Below are positions 17,801 through 26,298 of a stretch of DNA of 53,361 bases, piece by piece (position 1 is the stretch's first letter; each line of letters starts with the position of its first letter). Position numbers and translations under genes: made by a program. Source of the DNA: QHXW01 sp035297145 (lineage in GTDB: Bacteria; Acidobacteriota; Terriglobia; Bryobacterales; Bryobacteraceae); the NCBI GenBank assembly GCA_035297145.1, contig DATGZN010000023.1, positions 1-53,361 on the forward strand. The letters run 5' to 3'. The notes under the pieces are model-generated. The model worked only from the letters and a program-made list of their open reading frames with translations, was not told where the DNA came from and made no database searches.

Positions 17801-18173
17801 CAGAGCTGGTGACTTCCACGCTTTGCGACAGGCTGCCAACTTGGAGTTGAAAATCCAATCGGGCCACCTGGTTCATTTCGACGGCAACATGAGACTGCGT
17901 GGAGGTTTGAAAACCCTGCTGCTCCACCTTTATGTTGTAGGTGCCAATCGGCACGCGCGGAATGTTGTAAGCGCCATCACTGTTGGTTGTGGTGCTCCAC
18001 TGAGTACCCCGATCCACGTCGGCAGCGGTGACCTTTGCGTTAACGATCGCGGCACCCGAGGCGTCGGTTATCTTGCCGGTGAATGCCGCAGTAACCTGCT
18101 GGCCCCACATGGAGCCGGCAATGCAGCAGACCAGCGCGAAAGACAGAACTAGCGAAGTGACTTTTTGCTTCAC
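14841..18173 (-). CDS. Oar-type TonB-dependent receptor with carboxypeptidase-regulatory domain
   Basis: A 1110-residue outer-membrane receptor. The GTG at 18173 is chosen because AGGAGG precedes it by 5 bases and the encoded N-terminus (KQKVTSLVLSFALVCCIAG) is a signal peptide. Residues about 30-115 form a carboxypeptidase-regulatory-like domain (GKITDASGAAIVNAKV ... SDGAYNIPRVPIGTYNI), then the plug domain (about 120-230, with GLDNNQVSENDVGY) and a long beta-barrel ending in NVQFALKYRF with the terminal Phe needed by the barrel-insertion machinery. Such Oar-like receptors are the dominant TonB receptors in Acidobacteria and import large ligands such as glycans or peptides. The ligand is unknown. 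It is divergent from the propeller-domain gene. Confidence 0.94.
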   Translation of the reverse strand: MKQKVTSLVLSFALVCCIAGSMWGQQVTAAFTGKITDASGAAIVNAKVTAADVDRGTQWSTTTNSDGAYNIPRVPIGTYNIKVEQQGFQTSTQSHVAVEMNQVARLDFQLQVGSLSQSVEVTSSEELLQTQDTSLGQHIDARTNEDLPLATRNYVQLTLLAPGSIHPDPSTFKNGFTTMNSGRPNVNGNREQANNFMLDGLDNNQVSENDVGYAPSVDAIAEFNEITNNAPAEFGNFMGAIISTTTKSGTNQFHGSAFEFFRNNVLNANDWANNFNGAPRSAVRWNNFGGTAGGPIIKDKLFFFADYQGSRDDTPTSVQTTTVYTAAERTGDFSQLLTTAHPIQLYNPFSVDAQGNRAPFAGNIIPSSLFSPAASKILSSTYYPQPTNGNLLNNYQYGQNTYINGDQGDVKIDYNISDKDRFYGRYSQSMYTNPVINSYPLIYNSFTNIPTHTGVLDWTRTISPSLVNEARFGVNYVYNDNGAASNSLKDFAQTVGIPGVPSSFLPNMNLSGGNVSGFGTSDNVQLFADAVIHYEDTVIYTKGTHTMHIGFQGYRYRIDTFYSGNFGEAGIFNFNGQYTTSSTTTKAGSGSGIPEADFLLGLPSEIQGGVNGGTWGQRANSLAAFYQDDWRVTPNLTLNLGLRWELHTPWDEVKNRQANFNLLTGQQYISGQSCPYNDCNALYNQYNGITNFQPRLGVAWTPGGGKLVVRAGYTMSNYLEGTGTNLRLPINPPFAVEHDNNYQSSTVFGTMPGSTLDQGFLPFTSNAGNQLVGATLRVWDPNIRPAVSNQWNLTLQYQLDSTTTVQAAYVGQRATHLMVPMPYFQKVLNSNGTVSPTEYLAGNPTLLSEIGQISGTATIGNQDYEGLQMQVRKRLSSGLEYTVAYTYSKCMTNNMGYYGQGGQSGQSNWYYQNIYDAAAEWGPCDYDAAHNFVTNAVYDIPFGNGRKFGSGMNKALDAVAGGWEVAGILSLHTGFPMTVGANDASNTGSRGSRADCIAPVDILGTQNANASIGNGYQWYNPSAFAQPANGTFGNCGVGTVRGPGLASLDFNLSKSFKITERQVIDLRAEFINLTNTPILNSPNNGVGTTLGLLNSSQGARNVQFALKYRF

Positions 18174-18596
18174 AAAACCTCCTCTGCAAATTCGTATAAA
18201 TACAGCGCAAGCTCGAATGTGCGAACCGATCACTTCAATTCGAACCTCTGGCCGTAGACTTTTCCCTGAGCGTTAGTATGTTCGGGCTAGTACGAGGGTT
18301 GTGGCAAGGTTAATCTTTGTCACTAAGCCCGTTACGAAGGATTTCGTTTAGTTTTAGTGATTTGCCGGTGATTCGCCGCCTCGGTGTTACGGCACCGTTA
18401 CGGGCATAATCTCCATCGCAATCAAGGCTCTGGCGTTGGGCTGAGGGTTGGTGCAGGAGGCAAGCTGTCTCGAACGAGAGGGATGAGGGGATGCCGTTCA
18501 ATCTGTGATGAGAGCGATGCCACCGGGGTAGAATAGTATAGTGTTACGGAGTTGTTAACGCCGCTGCACGATTCCTTCTGACGTTTCAAATCAACG
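18174..18596. other. shared regulatory region between divergent genes
   Basis: About 423 bases between the TonB receptor and the winged-helix/propeller gene. It must carry both promoters. I see a possible -10-like TAGAATAGTATAGT at 18530-18543 for the rightward gene, without a convincing -35. No RNA gene or long repeat was found. Confidence 0.4.
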
Positions 18597-20810
18597 ATGG
18601 CCGGATCCCAGCCAGTTCCGATGCGCCCGGCGGCGCAACCCCCGCCGAAGCGCAGTTCATGGAAAAGGGTGGTTCTGAGGTGGAACTCGGACTACCGCCA
18701 ACTGCAACGCATCCTTTCAAGCAAGGCGCTGTCGCCAGCCCTGGCGAAGTTCCTGCAGTTCGTTGTAGTAGAGACCCTGGAGGGCAGGGGCGAGCAGCTC
18801 ACGGAATACGTGATCGCCGAACGGGTTTTCAACCAGAGGGACTTCATGCCCAGCGAGAAATCCGTGGTCCGGGTGGAGAAGCGGCGGCTGCGTGAAAAAT
18901 TGAAGGAGTACTACGAAGGTCCGGGTAAGGATGATCCGGTGGTGATCAGCTTGGGATCGACCTTCGTGCCGGTATTCTCGCCGCGGGAGAACGAAGTTCC
19001 GCAAGCGGCGCGGCGGAGTAATTTTCCGTGGGGGCGCGTGGCGCTGGCGACGGGAGCGACGCTGCTGATCGCGGTGGCGGCGGCGTTCTTATGGATGCGG
19101 CGAGCGCCGGTGGACGACTTTGTTTTCACGCAATTGACGTACGACTCGGGTTTCACCAGCGATCCAGCGATTTCGCCAGACGGCAAACTGGTGGCCTACG
19201 CATCGGACCGCAGCGGGGAAGGCAACCTGGACATCTGGGTGCAAAACATCGCGACGGGTGATCGGGCGCGGCTGGCGCCGAATCCGGCGGACGACACCGA
19301 GCCATCTTTCTCGCCCGACGGTTCGAAAGTGGTGTTTCACTCGGATCGCGATGGCGGCGGCATTTATACGGTCGCGGTGTTGGGCGGCGATTTGAAATTG
19401 ATCGCCAAGGAGGGGCGGGGACCGCGGTTCTCGCCGGACGGGCAGCGGATAGTTTACTGGGTGGGTGAGTCCTACTTCGTGCGCACGCAGTTGTACATGG
19501 TTTCATCGGCGGGTGGGACGCCGCGGCAGGTGCAGGCGAGTTTCTATGGCGCGCACGATGCGGTGTGGTCGCCGGACGGGAAGCATTTGCTGTTTTGGGG
19601 GCAGCGAGACGAATCGTCGGCGCCCGACTGGTGGTTGGCGCCGGCGGACGGGGGCGAGGCGACACCGGCCGGCGCATTTACCGTGTTCGCCAAGCAAGGT
19701 CTGTCGGCTGGCGGACCGGCTGCCTGGGTGGGCGGGCAGGTCTTTTTTTCGGCACGCCGCGACACGACGAATCTTTGGAAAGCCGGGATCTCCACGCGGA
19801 GTGGAAAGCTGGGGGGCAGCTTGAGCCGCTTGACGATGGGGACAGACCAGGAAAGCGAACCATCGGTGGCGTCGAGCGGCAACATGGTGTTTTCCAGCGT
19901 GGCCTCCAGCACGAATGTCTGGCGCCTCCCCGTGGATTTGAATCAAGGCAAGGCCACGGGCGGAGTGCAGCGGGTGACGCGGGACCTTTCGACGGAAGTT
20001 TTCCCATCGATCTCGGCCAACCGGCGCCTGGCATTCAGCGCGGACCGGTCAGGCAAGCGGGAAATCTGGGTGAAGGATCTGGCCGAGAGCAAGGAAAACA
20101 TGCTGGCGGTAAGTCCGTCGGAGTTCGATTCGCCGAAGATTACGCGCGACGGATCGAAGCTGGCGTATGCGGCGGAACATCCCGAGTGGACGATTCACGT
20201 GGTGGCCATTTCCGGCTCCGAGGAGAAAGTGTACAAGAACGGCGGCCCTCCACGGGATTTTTCGGGTGACGGGACGAAGCTATTGTACGAGGCGAAATCC
20301 TGTTCGCCGTATTGCGTGGGCCTGCTGGATCTGAGCACCGGCCAGACGCGGGAATTGATCCGGGATTCCAAGCTGGCGCTGTACCCGGAATCCTTCTCTC
20401 CCGATGGCGAGTGGATCGCGTTCCAAGCGCGGCCGCTGCACAACGATGCGGCCCGAACGATATACGTCACGCCGTTCCGCGACGGAAACGTGGGGGCCGA
20501 GGACACGTGGATCCCGGTGACTGACGGCACTCACATGGACAGGGAAGTGAAGTGGTCGCCGGACGGCGGCATGCTTTACTTTTTGTCGGAGCGCGACGGT
20601 TTCCGCTGCATCTGGGCGCAACGGCTGGACCGGCGGACCAAGCACACCATCGGCGCGCCATTTCCGGTTTATCACTTCCACCATTCACAGCAATCGCTCG
20701 CAAGCCTGGGCAGCCCGGGGAAGGTAGGACTCTCGGTGACGCGCGACGGCCTCGTGTTCAGCCTGGCGGAGACGACGGGGAATATCTGGATGGCCAAGGG
20801 GCGGAGGTAG
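18597..20810 (+). CDS. winged-helix, single-pass membrane, TolB-like beta-propeller protein
   Basis: A 737-residue protein in three parts. Residues about 31-127 form the cytoplasmic winged-helix-type domain common in Acidobacteria (LAKFLQFVVVETLEGRGEQL, LTEYVIAERVF, VVRVEKRRLREKLKEYY), a domain that resembles OmpR-type DNA-binding modules. Residues 145-167 are a single membrane helix. The rest is a periplasmic propeller with PD40/WD40-type repeats, including ISPDGKLVAYASDRSG, FSPDGSKVVFHSDRDG, WSPDGKHLLFWGQ and FSPDGEWIAF. This layout is like CadC: sensing outside, DNA binding inside. It stands next to and divergent from the TonB receptor, which it may regulate; this is inference. Confidence 0.85.
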   Translation: MAGSQPVPMRPAAQPPPKRSSWKRVVLRWNSDYRQLQRILSSKALSPALAKFLQFVVVETLEGRGEQLTEYVIAERVFNQRDFMPSEKSVVRVEKRRLREKLKEYYEGPGKDDPVVISLGSTFVPVFSPRENEVPQAARRSNFPWGRVALATGATLLIAVAAAFLWMRRAPVDDFVFTQLTYDSGFTSDPAISPDGKLVAYASDRSGEGNLDIWVQNIATGDRARLAPNPADDTEPSFSPDGSKVVFHSDRDGGGIYTVAVLGGDLKLIAKEGRGPRFSPDGQRIVYWVGESYFVRTQLYMVSSAGGTPRQVQASFYGAHDAVWSPDGKHLLFWGQRDESSAPDWWLAPADGGEATPAGAFTVFAKQGLSAGGPAAWVGGQVFFSARRDTTNLWKAGISTRSGKLGGSLSRLTMGTDQESEPSVASSGNMVFSSVASSTNVWRLPVDLNQGKATGGVQRVTRDLSTEVFPSISANRRLAFSADRSGKREIWVKDLAESKENMLAVSPSEFDSPKITRDGSKLAYAAEHPEWTIHVVAISGSEEKVYKNGGPPRDFSGDGTKLLYEAKSCSPYCVGLLDLSTGQTRELIRDSKLALYPESFSPDGEWIAFQARPLHNDAARTIYVTPFRDGNVGAEDTWIPVTDGTHMDREVKWSPDGGMLYFLSERDGFRCIWAQRLDRRTKHTIGAPFPVYHFHHSQQSLASLGSPGKVGLSVTRDGLVFSLAETTGNIWMAKGRR

Positions 20811-21010
20811 GGGACACAGGTCCTCCTCGAAAGACACCTGATTTTCCCGACGATGGTTGACTTAGTGTGCTGTCGCAGAGGAGGCGTTTCGCTGGGCGCA
20901 CCTGATGGCGGAAAAGGCCGGTTGTCTAACTTCAGGAAGCTGGCACGTATTACCAAAGTTAAGAGGAAAATCTTCATTTGAGGCACTAGTATCTGAAAAA
21001 GGGGGCTCCA

Positions 21011-22063
21011 ATGGCGCTTGAACCGTCGGGCTGGAGCACCGTTTTCTTTCACTGGCAACGAAGTCTCGCGATTTCTTCCTTCCGGCTTGCCGCGCAAGAG
21101 GATTCCGGCTGGCGTATTTCACCGGAAAAGATCAACATCCAGGTGGGGGCCGATCGTCCCTTGCAGTTGCTCGACGACTCTGCGCAAGAGCTTCGGGGCG
21201 CAGAGTGGTCCGTCGATGATCCAGCCCTGGCTGACGTTCACGAAGAAGGTGGCCGCGCGGTTGTACACGCGAAGGCGGAAACAGTAAGAATCAGTGCCAC
21301 CTTACACGAGGAAAAGAGAACCCGCGAAATCAAAATCTGGCCGCAGGAAGAGCCTCTGCCCTTAGGCACCAATCAATGGAGCACGCATTCGATTGGACGT
21401 GACCTGGGGACATCCCCGCCGTACCAACGCCTGGTGAAGCGAACATATTCCCTCTGGAGCAACCCTTAAAGGCGATACCTATCTCCGAGGGATCACGGAA
21501 GACGGGATGCAGGCCTGGAGCTGGCAGGTGCCGGAGAAGACTCGTAATGTGGAGTTGGTTTGTGGAGACTGGCTTGGGGGCGCTTTGATCAGTGCGAACC
21601 GGGGCGACTCGTACACCCTGTACACCGTCGGCAATGACGGCAAGCTGCGCTGGCAGCACACACTCGCGGGCAATCGCAAGGCTCACGCTTATAATCTGCA
21701 GCACCTGGTGCACGTGCTCACCCAGTCTCCAGATGGCTTGGTCACAACCGTTACCGGCCTCGAGGAAGTGACGGGGGAGCAGAAATTCGAACTCACGGTC
21801 CCCGCGTCCCATGAAAACCTCACCAACGTACAGAGGGCGGGGGAGAAGATCCTGTGCGCGGCCAATTCCATTACTTCTCCTCTCCGCACCAATACCAGCC
21901 GCCTGTTCGTGAATATTGACGGTCTCGCGTATTTGGCGTTTACCGAAAATGAGTGGACGTTATCAGCCGCGAGTTGTACTCCCGGGTCGACAATGAGTGG
22001 GACGGCGCGCTCGTCGGCTTCCTATTCCCTATCGGCGACGGCTTATCCGGCACCCACATTTAG
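21011..22063 (+). pseudogene. decayed Ig-like/PQQ-repeat protein gene with several frameshifts
   Basis: A once-larger gene now broken. Frame 1 (21011-21469) encodes WRISPEKINIQVGADRPLQ and later an Ig-like part. The frame then changes around 21410-21480: DIPAVPTPGEANIF continues in a second frame, and GDTYLRGITEDGMQAWSW onward in a third, up to about 21950. A last change is needed to read SRELYSRVDNEWDGALVG until a stop at 22061. The third-frame part has PQQ-like repeat features (SYTLYTVGNDGKLRWQHTL). At least three frameshifts make a sequencing error unlikely. No function can be expected. Confidence 0.75.
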
Positions 22064-22149
22064 AGGGGTGCGCTTACCTCCCATTTCCGTGCAAATTCGC
22101 CCGCACGCGGGGGATTTGCGGACGGCGAAATTTCGTGCACTCTTGCGAT

Positions 22150-22314
22150 ATGTCGCAGAAGTTACAACCTTCCCCCACCCCGAACCCGGATGGCGCAAAG
22201 GAACTGGAGCACCTTTACGCACAGCTCGCCGCCGTTGAAGCCTTGATCCGGGCTCTGGAGATGTACCGGCAGTTTTATCCAAAACTGGTGCCGTCCAAAC
22301 GCAAGACGGCTTGA
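22150..22314 (+). CDS. small hypothetical protein, 54 residues
   Basis: A short frame starting MSQKLQPSPTPNPDG and continuing as a single amphipathic helix (ELEHLYAQLAAVEALIRALE, then a Tyr/Pro-containing tail ending SKRKTA). It looks like a coiled-coil helical mini-protein. There is no clear ribosome binding site, and it lies just after the decayed gene, convergent with the thioredoxin-fold gene. The clean helical periodicity and lack of overlap with another gene favour it being real. Confidence 0.45.
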   Translation: MSQKLQPSPTPNPDGAKELEHLYAQLAAVEALIRALEMYRQFYPKLVPSKRKTA

Positions 22315-22329
22315 GAGCCCGCGTCGGCT

Positions 22330-23250
22330 TCAGTTTCGGGTAATCTCAGACAGCTTCGCCGCAAGCTGCGCATAAGGCATGGCGCCGGGGTGATACAGCC
22401 GCACGATCCCCTGGCGGTCAATCAGTACCAGTGTGGGCGTCGTGCTGGCGCCATAGTTGATGAAGTTCTGCTCGCTCAAGGGAACGCTCATTGCGGCGAG
22501 GGGAGCATAGTACTGCTGGCGCACCATGTCGATGTACCGCGTTTCCAGATCGCGAGGCGCGTCGTCACCGCCAGCGATGAAGCCATAGTGCTGGCTCGGC
22601 CCGATCAAAACCAGGCCAGTGGACTTGTAGTCCGCCGCCAGCCGTGCCAGCACCGGCGCCTCCGCCTTGCAGTCGCCGCACCAGTGCGCCCAAAAGAACA
22701 GCAGCACCGGGCGTCCTTTCAACTCCCCCAGCGTCGGCGGTTGTGGTCCCAGCCATTGCGTCTCATCAAGCGGCGGAGCGGGTTTGCCTTCGAGCCGAAG
22801 CAAGTTGATATTCTTCTGAATACGCGCGGCGATGGAGGTGGTGCGATACGCCGCCAACTGCTGGCGCAGAAACGCCACCGCTGCCGTACGCTCACCGCGC
22901 GCGGCCAGAACCTGGGCATGCACCTCGATGGCGGCGCCCAGCGCGAGCGGCAGGCGGCGCTCGTCGTCCATCTTACGTTTGGCAAGCGCCTCCACCGCCA
23001 GCTTCCGGGTCTCTTCCGCGTACCGGTCGGCCTCGCTGTATTGCTTGTCCTCCAACTCGGCGCGCGCCAGCCAGGAGATCGCGTCCAACAATTCGGGTGT
23101 GACGCCGTTTTTCGCGCGATCCGTCTGGATGGCGCGCTCGGCGCGCGCAAGATTGTGAGCCTCCAGCGCATCGCGGACGTCTTCAGTGACCTGACTCGTG
23201 GCGAGGTACGCGGACACTCCCGCCAGGACTGTTAGCCAAAACCAACGCAT
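22330..23250 (-). CDS. secreted thioredoxin-fold protein with CxxC
   Basis: A 306-residue exported protein. The ATG at 23250 opens a short hydrophobic leader (MRWFWLTVLAGVSAYLA). Residues about 20-155 are helical and TPR-like (ARAELEDKQYSEADRYAEE, LAARGERTAAVAFLRQQL). Residues about 165-305 are a TlpA/redoxin domain with the active site FWAHWCGDCKAEAPVLARL and the cis-Pro region ASTTPTLVLIDRQGIVRLYHPG. TlpA-like proteins are periplasmic thiol-disulfide oxidoreductases. The CGDC site is typical of reducing members. It stands alone, with no cytochrome-maturation genes next to it, so the substrate is unknown. Confidence 0.9.
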   Translation of the reverse strand: MRWFWLTVLAGVSAYLATSQVTEDVRDALEAHNLARAERAIQTDRAKNGVTPELLDAISWLARAELEDKQYSEADRYAEETRKLAVEALAKRKMDDERRLPLALGAAIEVHAQVLAARGERTAAVAFLRQQLAAYRTTSIAARIQKNINLLRLEGKPAPPLDETQWLGPQPPTLGELKGRPVLLFFWAHWCGDCKAEAPVLARLAADYKSTGLVLIGPSQHYGFIAGGDDAPRDLETRYIDMVRQQYYAPLAAMSVPLSEQNFINYGASTTPTLVLIDRQGIVRLYHPGAMPYAQLAAKLSEITRN

Positions 23251-23281
23251 CAATTTCAGATTAGCAAAGGCGGAAAACTAC

Positions 23282-23313
23282 CTCACCGCAGAGACGCAGA
23301 GGCGCTGAGAAAA
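23282..23313. repeat. copy 2 of the intergenic 'CGCAGAGACGCAGAGG'-type repeat
   Basis: Reads CTCACCGCAGAGACGCAGAGG and onward. Related copies lie at 1271-1301 (opposite strand) and, shorter, at 23922-23946. All are between genes. Confidence 0.4.
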
Positions 23314-23395
23314 CCAAAGAACTGCGACATCAGAATGCGACCATCGGTTTGCTAAACTAGCGGAAGTCAATTCAATCCGAAAAGGAGAGTGTTGG

Positions 23396-23839
23396 ATGTC
23401 GAAACAAGAAGAAGCCGGACTTATCCTCAAGCTCTACGAACTGCGCCGCGAGGAGACCATGCGCAAGGCGCGCGACTGGTATTTTCGCGAGTTCAATCCG
23501 CAATCCATGGAGGACTTCACTGCCGCGTTACTTGGGGAGCATAGCGGTCACTTGCGGATGGTCGTCAGCTATTGGGACATGGCGGCGGGTCTCGTCAATA
23601 GCGGCGCCATCAGTGCGGAGCTTTTTAACAACACCAATGGCGAGCACATTGGCACGTTCGGCAAAGTCGAGCCGTTGCTTGGCGAAATCCGCGGTGCTAT
23701 CGGCCAGCAGTTTGCCGCCAATCTGGAGAAGCTGATTGACGCGACACCCGACGGCCGGAAGAAGGTTGCGGAAATGCGAGAACGGATGAAAGCCGTCCGT
23801 GCTCAGCTTGCCTCGAGACAGGCAAGAGCTGCTTCGTAA
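23396..23839 (+). CDS. DUF4760-like hypothetical protein
   Basis: A 147-residue soluble protein with a strong ribosome binding site (AAAGGAG) before the ATG. The sequence is helical: LYELRREETMRKARDWYF, FTAALLGEHSGHLRMVVSYW, then SGAISAELFNNTNGEHIG and a C-terminal helix. The pattern of a helical core with a conserved Tyr-Trp-x-x-Gly region recalls DUF4760 proteins, whose function is unknown. There is no signal peptide and no catalytic motif. It is convergent with the KimA-type gene. Confidence 0.65.
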   Translation: MSKQEEAGLILKLYELRREETMRKARDWYFREFNPQSMEDFTAALLGEHSGHLRMVVSYWDMAAGLVNSGAISAELFNNTNGEHIGTFGKVEPLLGEIRGAIGQQFAANLEKLIDATPDGRKKVAEMRERMKAVRAQLASRQARAAS

Positions 23840-23921
23840 ACTCCAGCCTCCGTGCGGACCGGTTGCGAGAAAACAGCCGGTCCTTCATTGTTCCGAAATC
23901 AAGCCCTAGCTATAATCCGTT

Positions 23922-23946
23922 CTCAACGCCGAGGCGCCGAGAAAAC
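23922..23946. repeat. copy 3 (short) of the intergenic repeat
   Basis: CTCAACGCCGAGGCGCCGAG plus a few A-rich bases, a shortened relative of the copy at 23282. It stands 149 bp before the end of the neighbouring DUF4760-like gene's downstream gap. Confidence 0.35.
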
Positions 23947-23988
23947 AAGAAGCAGAGAGACAGCAGCGAGCCTGATTGTGACTCACGT

Positions 23989-25857
23989 CTACGGGTTGAA
24001 GTACCACGGAACGTTGATCACCACCGTCTTCTGATTTCCTCGCAGGTACAGCCACGCTTTAAAGATGGCTGGCCGTTGATTGTGCAAGAAGTAGTAATAC
24101 CAGCGCCTCTCGACCAGTTCCGGTAGCAGTACCGCGATCTGCCGCTCTGGATTCTTCTTCTGCAAATCCAAAACGTAGTCCAGAACTGGCCCCACAATCT
24201 GGCGGTACGGGGAGCGCAGCGTGACGAGCTTCGGTTCCGGCAGGCCGACCTCCCGCGCCGGTTCCCCCACGTATTTGTCCCACAAGCCGCACAAGTCGTC
24301 GGGCGCCTCGCCGCAGTCGACATGCAAGGCGATCACTTCGGGCGAAATGTTGAGCGCGAATTGCAGCGCTTTTCTGGAAATCATACTCCAGTGATCGATG
24401 GGCACAATGACCATGGGTGGCGAGAAGGCCGTCAACCGGAGCGGTTCGGGGCAGGCCGTGGCTATGGCGACGCGATCGTAGTGGCGCTTCACTGCCAGCA
24501 TGAGCACCACGATGGCCGGGATGAGGAGCATGGTCACCCAGGCGCCTTCGGTAAACTTCGCCATCAGCACCACCACGACGGTGACGGCCGTAGTCATGGC
24601 GCCCAGCCCGTTGAGCAGCATGCTGTGGAGCGCACCCGGCCCTCTCACCCGCATCCAATGCGCGACCATTCCGAACTGCGACAGCGTGAACGCCAGGAAG
24701 GCGCCGACAGCAAATAGCGGAATCAGCCGGTCGGTAACGCCGCCGAACTGGATGAGCAGCAGCGCGGCCAGAACGGCCAGGACGTAGATGCCCTGCGAAT
24801 AGACCAGCCGGCGCCCGCGTATGGTGAAGGATCGCGGAAGATAGTCGTCCGTCGCAATCGCCCGGCAGAGCCGCGGAAAATCCGCAAACGCCGTGTTCGC
24901 AGATAACGCCAGCACCAGCAGGATGGACCCGATAGAAACGTAATAGAAGATGCCCTTGCCTGCCACGGCGCCGATGAGCATGGATAGGACGCTCTGATAG
25001 CCGGGCGCTCCTGGATCGGTTGCGCCGATTCCGTAAGCCCGAACCAGCCATGCGATACCAGCCAGCAGAACGATGAGGAGACCGATGATCACCGTGAGCG
25101 TGCGCTGGGCGGAGCGCACAGCCGGCTCACGAAACGCTTTCACACCATTGCTCACCGCTTCCACACCCGTCATGGCGGTGCACCCACTCGAAAACGCCTT
25201 CAGCAGCAGCCACAAGCCGGCCGACGCGGTGGCTGCGGCCATTTTCGGTGGGGCCACCACGGGAACAGGATGCCCGCCGCTCAGCAGCACCTTGCCGAAG
25301 CCGATCGCCAGTGCCACCACGAGCGAGCCCAGGAACAGATACGTCGGGACCATAAACACGATGCCAGCCTCGCGCACGCCGCGCAGATTGATGATCGTGA
25401 TGATCACCAGGATGCCGAGGCATATGCCGAGGGTGTGCCGTTCGAGGCTCGGCACGGCAGATACCAGCGCGCCCACGCCCGCGGAGATGCCCACGGCAAC
25501 CACCAGGATGTAATCGATCATCAGCGCAGCCGCTGCCAACAGTCCCGGAAACGCACCCAGGTTTTCGCGCGCTACGGTGTATGATCCACCGCCCCCCGGG
25601 TACGCCGCAATAGTCTGGAGGTAGGAAAAGTAAACAATCGCCAGAAGGATAATGATGCTGACGCTGATCGGCCAGATGTAGGCAACCCCCGCCGCTCCCA
25701 AGGGAATCAGCAGCGTGAGCGCGGCTTCCGGCCCATAGGCGGCAGAACTGAGTGCGTCGAGACCAAAGATGGGGATGCCGGCGGCGGCGCCGATCCGTTC
25801 CGCTCGCTCATCACTGGTGGCCAGCGGTTTTCCGAACAAGACATCGATGAAAGACAT
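23989..25857 (-). CDS. kimA: KimA-type (APC family) potassium transporter
   Basis: A 622-residue inner-membrane transporter that matches KimA (Bacillus YdaO) along its length: GKPLATSDER near the N-terminus, LDALSSAAYGPEAAL, the conserved AAYPGGGGSYTVARENLG, LLLKAFSSGCTAMTGVEAVSNGV, and about twelve hydrophobic helices to residue ~450. The C-terminal soluble part (about 465-622) ends RRWYYYFLHNQRPA and VVINVPWYFNP, as in KimA, where this cytoplasmic domain controls transport. KimA is a proton-coupled K+ importer inhibited by cyclic di-AMP in Firmicutes; whether that holds here is unknown. No ribosome binding site is clear. It lies just upstream of and divergent from the tRNA-Glu. Confidence 0.88.
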   Translation of the reverse strand: MSFIDVLFGKPLATSDERAERIGAAAGIPIFGLDALSSAAYGPEAALTLLIPLGAAGVAYIWPISVSIIILLAIVYFSYLQTIAAYPGGGGSYTVARENLGAFPGLLAAAALMIDYILVVAVGISAGVGALVSAVPSLERHTLGICLGILVIITIINLRGVREAGIVFMVPTYLFLGSLVVALAIGFGKVLLSGGHPVPVVAPPKMAAATASAGLWLLLKAFSSGCTAMTGVEAVSNGVKAFREPAVRSAQRTLTVIIGLLIVLLAGIAWLVRAYGIGATDPGAPGYQSVLSMLIGAVAGKGIFYYVSIGSILLVLALSANTAFADFPRLCRAIATDDYLPRSFTIRGRRLVYSQGIYVLAVLAALLLIQFGGVTDRLIPLFAVGAFLAFTLSQFGMVAHWMRVRGPGALHSMLLNGLGAMTTAVTVVVVLMAKFTEGAWVTMLLIPAIVVLMLAVKRHYDRVAIATACPEPLRLTAFSPPMVIVPIDHWSMISRKALQFALNISPEVIALHVDCGEAPDDLCGLWDKYVGEPAREVGLPEPKLVTLRSPYRQIVGPVLDYVLDLQKKNPERQIAVLLPELVERRWYYYFLHNQRPAIFKAWLYLRGNQKTVVINVPWYFNP

Positions 25858-25926
25858 TCACATCATTGTCGTCCAGGCGATGGCCTTGACGCTGGGACGG
25901 CTTGCTACAATGGACGAAGATTTCCC

Positions 25927-26001
25927 GGCGCTATCGTCTAACGGTTAGGACGGAGCCCTCTCAAGGCTTAAATACGGGTTCGATTCCCGTTAGCGCTACC
26001 A
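25927..26001 (+). tRNA. tRNA-Glu (anticodon CTC)
   Basis: A 75-base cloverleaf with encoded CCA. The acceptor arm GGCGCTA pairs with TAGCGCT (first pair G-U). The anticodon stem AGCC/GGCT encloses a 7-base loop with anticodon CTC, giving Glu. The T-arm contains GGTTCGATTCC. tRNA-Glu is a frequent integration site for mobile elements, and the gene content changes from chromosomal to accessory just after it. Confidence 0.93.
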
Positions 26002-26298
26002 AGTTTTCAACAACTTACAGCCGAAGAGTGACAACAAGTGACAACGCGCGTCGTGCGCCAGCGGAAAAGCGTGCCGCCGGTCCTCGTGTGCTGCCAAATT
26101 GGCCCTAGGTTCCCTTTAGGAATTCCGGCCAGCGTAAACCGCTGAGCAACCAACATATCCAGACTCCAGAGTAGAACCAATCGGAGCGAATGAAGTCTAC
26201 GTTTCCATGCCCCAGCCGGCGTGCCGTCTTCGGAGGCGTCAATTCTCCACGCGGCCAGCGGCGACACACCCATCGGCGGCCCCACGGAAAGGAATTTA
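26002..26298. other. gap between tRNA-Glu and the first accessory gene
   Basis: About 297 bases. If an element integrated at the tRNA, its left attachment site would lie here. I see no intact integrase, no repeat of the tRNA 3' end within the window, and no convincing gene. Confidence 0.35.

Noticed and set aside
25902..26108. 68-codon frame covering tRNA-Glu
   Set aside because: It crosses the complete tRNA cloverleaf, so it is not a gene.
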